Shown here: piece by piece, positions 62,236-64,000 of the stretch
Layout of the letters: each line of letters begins with the position of its first letter
Numbering within the stretch: position 1 is the stretch's first letter
NCBI GenBank assembly: GCA_965261015.1
Contig: CBDHCC010000002.1
Span: 310,001 to 374,000 of the forward strand
Length of the DNA: 64,000 nt
Direction: 5' to 3'
Origin: CBDHCC01 sp965261015
GTDB lineage: Bacteria; Pseudomonadota; Alphaproteobacteria; Sphingomonadales; Sphingomonadaceae
Notes under the pieces: generated by a model
Seen by the model: only the letters and a program-made list of their open reading frames with translations
What the model was told of the DNA's origin: nothing
Database searches by the model: none
Position numbers and translations under genes: made by a program

Positions 62236-63316
62236 CGCGGAGCTGGACCGGCTGCGCGGACAGATCGACGCCATCGACGGTCGGCTGATCGACCTTCTGG
62301 ACGAACGCGCGTCCGTCGCGCGCGCGATCGGCGAGTGCAAGCAGCGCAGCGGCTCCGTCGTCTTCCGCCCCGATCGGGAAGCCGCCGTCATCAACCGGTT
62401 GCAGGCGCGCGCCGGAACGCTGCGCGCGCAGTCGGTGGCGCACATCTGGCGCGAGATCATGTCCGCCTGCCGCGTGCTGGAAGGCGCGCAGCGTGTAGCC
62501 TATCTGGGGCCCGCCGGCACATTCTCCCAACAAGCCGCCCACGCGGTGTTCGGCACCAGCGTCGCCGAAGTGCCGGCCCGATCGCTCGAAGAGGTGTTCC
62601 GCACGGTCGAGGGCGGCGGTGCGGACTTCGCGGTGGTGCCGATCGAGAACTCCGTCGAGGGCTTCGTCACCCGCACGCTCGACCTGCTCGACGCGTCGCC
62701 CGCGCACATCGTCGCGGAGGCCGGATTGCTGGTGCGCCACCAGCTGCTGCGCGCGGTGGACGGACGGGACGGGATCGTGGCCGTGCTGGCCCATCCCCAG
62801 GCGCTCGCCCAATGCGCCGACTGGTTGGGCGAGCATCTGCCCGACGCCGAACGACGTCCGGTCGCGTCGAACGCGCAGGCGGCGCGGACCGTGCGCGACC
62901 GGCCGGACTGCGCCGCCATCGCCAGCGCGCGCGCGGGCGTGGTGTGGGGGCTGCACACGGTCGGTCACGCGATCCAGGACGACGCGCGGAACCGCACCCG
63001 CTTCGCCGTCGTGTGCCTGCCGCACATCCTGCCCCAACCCGTCGCGTCCGCCAGCGACTGCACCAGCCTGGCGGTCTCCATCCAGAACCGGCCGGGCGCG
63101 CTCCACGACCTGCTGACCTCGTTGAAGGCGGAAGGCGTCAACATGCTGCGCTTCCAAGCGCGGCAGGCGCGCGACACGGGCCGCGACTACGTCTTCTTCA
63201 TCGACCTGGCCGGCCACCGCAGCGCCCCGGCCGTCGCCGCCGCCCTGCGCGAGCTGGAACAGGCGCCGGGCGCGTCGGTCAAGGTGCTGGGCAGCTACCC
63301 CCGATCCGACGAGTGA
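62225..63316 (+). CDS. pheA: Bifunctional chorismate mutase/prephenate dehydratase (P-protein)
   Basis: PheA converts chorismate through prephenate to phenylpyruvate for phenylalanine synthesis. The 363-residue protein has an AroQ chorismate mutase domain (residues about 3-85, LDRLRGQIDAIDGRLIDLLDERASVARAIG), a prephenate dehydratase domain (VAYLGPAGTFSQQAAHAVFG, VVPIENSVEGFVTRTLDLL, TRF in NRTRFAVV) and a C-terminal ACT domain (IQNRPGALHDLLTSLKAEGVNML) that likely binds phenylalanine for feedback control. The ATG at 62225 overlaps the upstream thioesterase by 11 bases. Confidence 0.97.
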   Translation: MVSDAELDRLRGQIDAIDGRLIDLLDERASVARAIGECKQRSGSVVFRPDREAAVINRLQARAGTLRAQSVAHIWREIMSACRVLEGAQRVAYLGPAGTFSQQAAHAVFGTSVAEVPARSLEEVFRTVEGGGADFAVVPIENSVEGFVTRTLDLLDASPAHIVAEAGLLVRHQLLRAVDGRDGIVAVLAHPQALAQCADWLGEHLPDAERRPVASNAQAARTVRDRPDCAAIASARAGVVWGLHTVGHAIQDDARNRTRFAVVCLPHILPQPVASASDCTSLAVSIQNRPGALHDLLTSLKAEGVNMLRFQARQARDTGRDYVFFIDLAGHRSAPAVAAALRELEQAPGASVKVLGSYPRSDE

Positions 63317-63379
63317 CGGGAACGAAGCGGCGTGCGGCCGGGTTGTGGCTGTTCCCTATTCCGAGAGAGGATCAGTATC

Positions 63380-63907
63380 ATGGCTTCCTACAATGACCGC
63401 GTCGCGTCGGCCGTATTCGACACCCAGTCCGAAGCGCAGCGCGCCGTCGACGACCTGCGCTCCGCCGGCGTCGGTTCCGACGCGATCTCCGTCATCGCGC
63501 GCCAGGACGGCGACACGACCGTGACCGACGGGGAAGGCGAGGAGGCCGCCAAGGACGTCGTCGGCAAGGCCGCGGCCGGTGCCGGTGTGGGTGCCCTGCT
63601 GGGTGTCGCCGCGCTCGCCATTCCGGGTGTCGGTCCGTTCGTCGCCGCCGGTGCGATCGCCCAGGCGGCGATCGGCGGAGCGGCGCTCACCGGCACCGCG
63701 GTCGGCGCGGCAGCGGGTGGTCTGGCCGGTGCGCTGGAGGATCACGGCGTCGCGCGTGAGGATGCGGGCTATTACAACGACCGGCTGAACGACGGCGGCG
63801 TCTTCGTGTCCGTCGACGTGACACGCGGGGGCCGTTCGGCGAGCGAGATCAGCGACATGCTGCACCGCGCCGGCGGTCACTCGGCGAGCCGCGCTCGCAT
63901 GGCCTGA
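63380..63907 (+). CDS. Stress-type protein with YflT/GSP17M-like and glycine-rich domains
   Basis: A 175-residue protein. The ATG at 63380, with AGAGAGGA upstream, gives SAVFDTQSEAQRAVDDLRSAGVGSDAISVIAR, the small ferredoxin-like domain of heat-induced/general stress proteins. The middle is a hydrophobic glycine/alanine zipper (AGAGVGALLGVAALAIPGVGPFVAAG, GAALTGTAVGAAAGGLAGAL) that probably inserts in a membrane. The end (DDGGVFVSVDVTRGG) resembles the second half of the same domain. Function is unknown. Confidence 0.87.
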   Translation: MASYNDRVASAVFDTQSEAQRAVDDLRSAGVGSDAISVIARQDGDTTVTDGEGEEAAKDVVGKAAAGAGVGALLGVAALAIPGVGPFVAAGAIAQAAIGGAALTGTAVGAAAGGLAGALEDHGVAREDAGYYNDRLNDGGVFVSVDVTRGGRSASEISDMLHRAGGHSASRARMA

Positions 63908-63961
63908 CGGCAGAAGCGACGCGGGCGGGACCCATTCCGGGATCCGCCTGCCAAGAAGTTG

Positions 63962-63996
63962 AAGGCGGCGGCGTTCCGGACGCCGCCGCCTTTGTT
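63962..63996 (+). terminator. Rho-independent terminator after the stress-protein gene
   Basis: A perfect 12-bp stem, AAGGCGGCGGCG (63962-63973) and CGCCGCCGCCTT (63981-63992), with loop TTCCGGA, is followed by TGTTCGTA. It lies 55 bases after the stop codon. The T-tract is short, but the stem is very strong. Confidence 0.8.
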
Positions 63997-64000
63997 CGTA

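Overview
The window is a chromosomal segment of a GC-rich alphaproteobacterium, most likely a sphingomonad (Sphingomonadaceae). The reasons are the master cell-cycle regulator CtrA, the alphaproteobacterial str/S10/spc/alpha ribosomal order without infA or rpmJ, an S12 with arginine at residue 88 (a state I associate with sphingomonads), an RGG-extended S5, and very GC-rich, densely overlapping genes. This assignment is inferred from gene content; no rRNA or tRNA gene is visible to anchor it. No phage, transposase, integrase or CRISPR array was seen.

Layout. 1-6.1 kb (minus strand): the 5' part of panB, a Spx/ArsC-like reductase, two adjacent HhH-GPD DNA glycosylases of the endonuclease III type, guaA, and an exported S9 prolyl oligopeptidase. 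6.2-25.6 kb (minus strand): the ribosomal superoperon, read rpsL-rpsG-fusA-tuf, then rpsJ to rplP, then rpmC to secY-adk, then rpsM-rpsK-rpoA-rplQ. A strong hairpin follows tuf and another follows rplQ. 25.8-31 kb (minus): a cation efflux gene, a PAP2 phosphatase fused in frame to a DUF3140 domain, and lpdA, a hotdog thioesterase and pdhC of the pyruvate dehydrogenase complex.

31-40.8 kb: stress, repair and redox genes (UspA, M28 peptidase lipoprotein, RcnB-like protein, free methionine-R-sulfoxide reductase, ArfB, RluA-type pseudouridine synthase, Bcr/CflA-type MFS pump, DUF421, WrbA, pirin, LysR regulator, AI-2E family permease). The pirin/lysR divergent region holds a perfect 10-bp inverted repeat. 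40.8-51.8 kb: ctrA behind an inverted pair of TTAACC half-sites; an operon of permuted ATP-grasp, alpha-E and transglutaminase proteins; bpt; threonine ammonia-lyase; a tightly coupled lgt-midA-GNAT-pgeF operon; and a trans-sulfuration PLP enzyme.

51.8-64 kb: a HerA-like ATPase, a TIGR02186/TSUP pair, and an acyl-CoA metabolism stretch (acetyl-CoA synthetase, acyl-CoA dehydrogenase, enoyl-CoA hydratase/isomerase family protein, three hotdog thioesterases), then pheA and a glycine-rich stress protein. Five palindromic intergenic repeats lie only in this part, and one gene here (GFA/CENP-V-like) is broken by a stop at codon 3.

The points I consider most worth a second look are the S12 Arg88 residue, the apparent ATC start of the ATP-grasp gene, the in-frame amber codon of the GFA gene, the PAP2-DUF3140 fusion with a probable CTG start, and the two regulatory palindromes upstream of ctrA and between pirin and lysR. 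I did not find a clearly undescribed multi-gene system; most of the window is conserved core genome.
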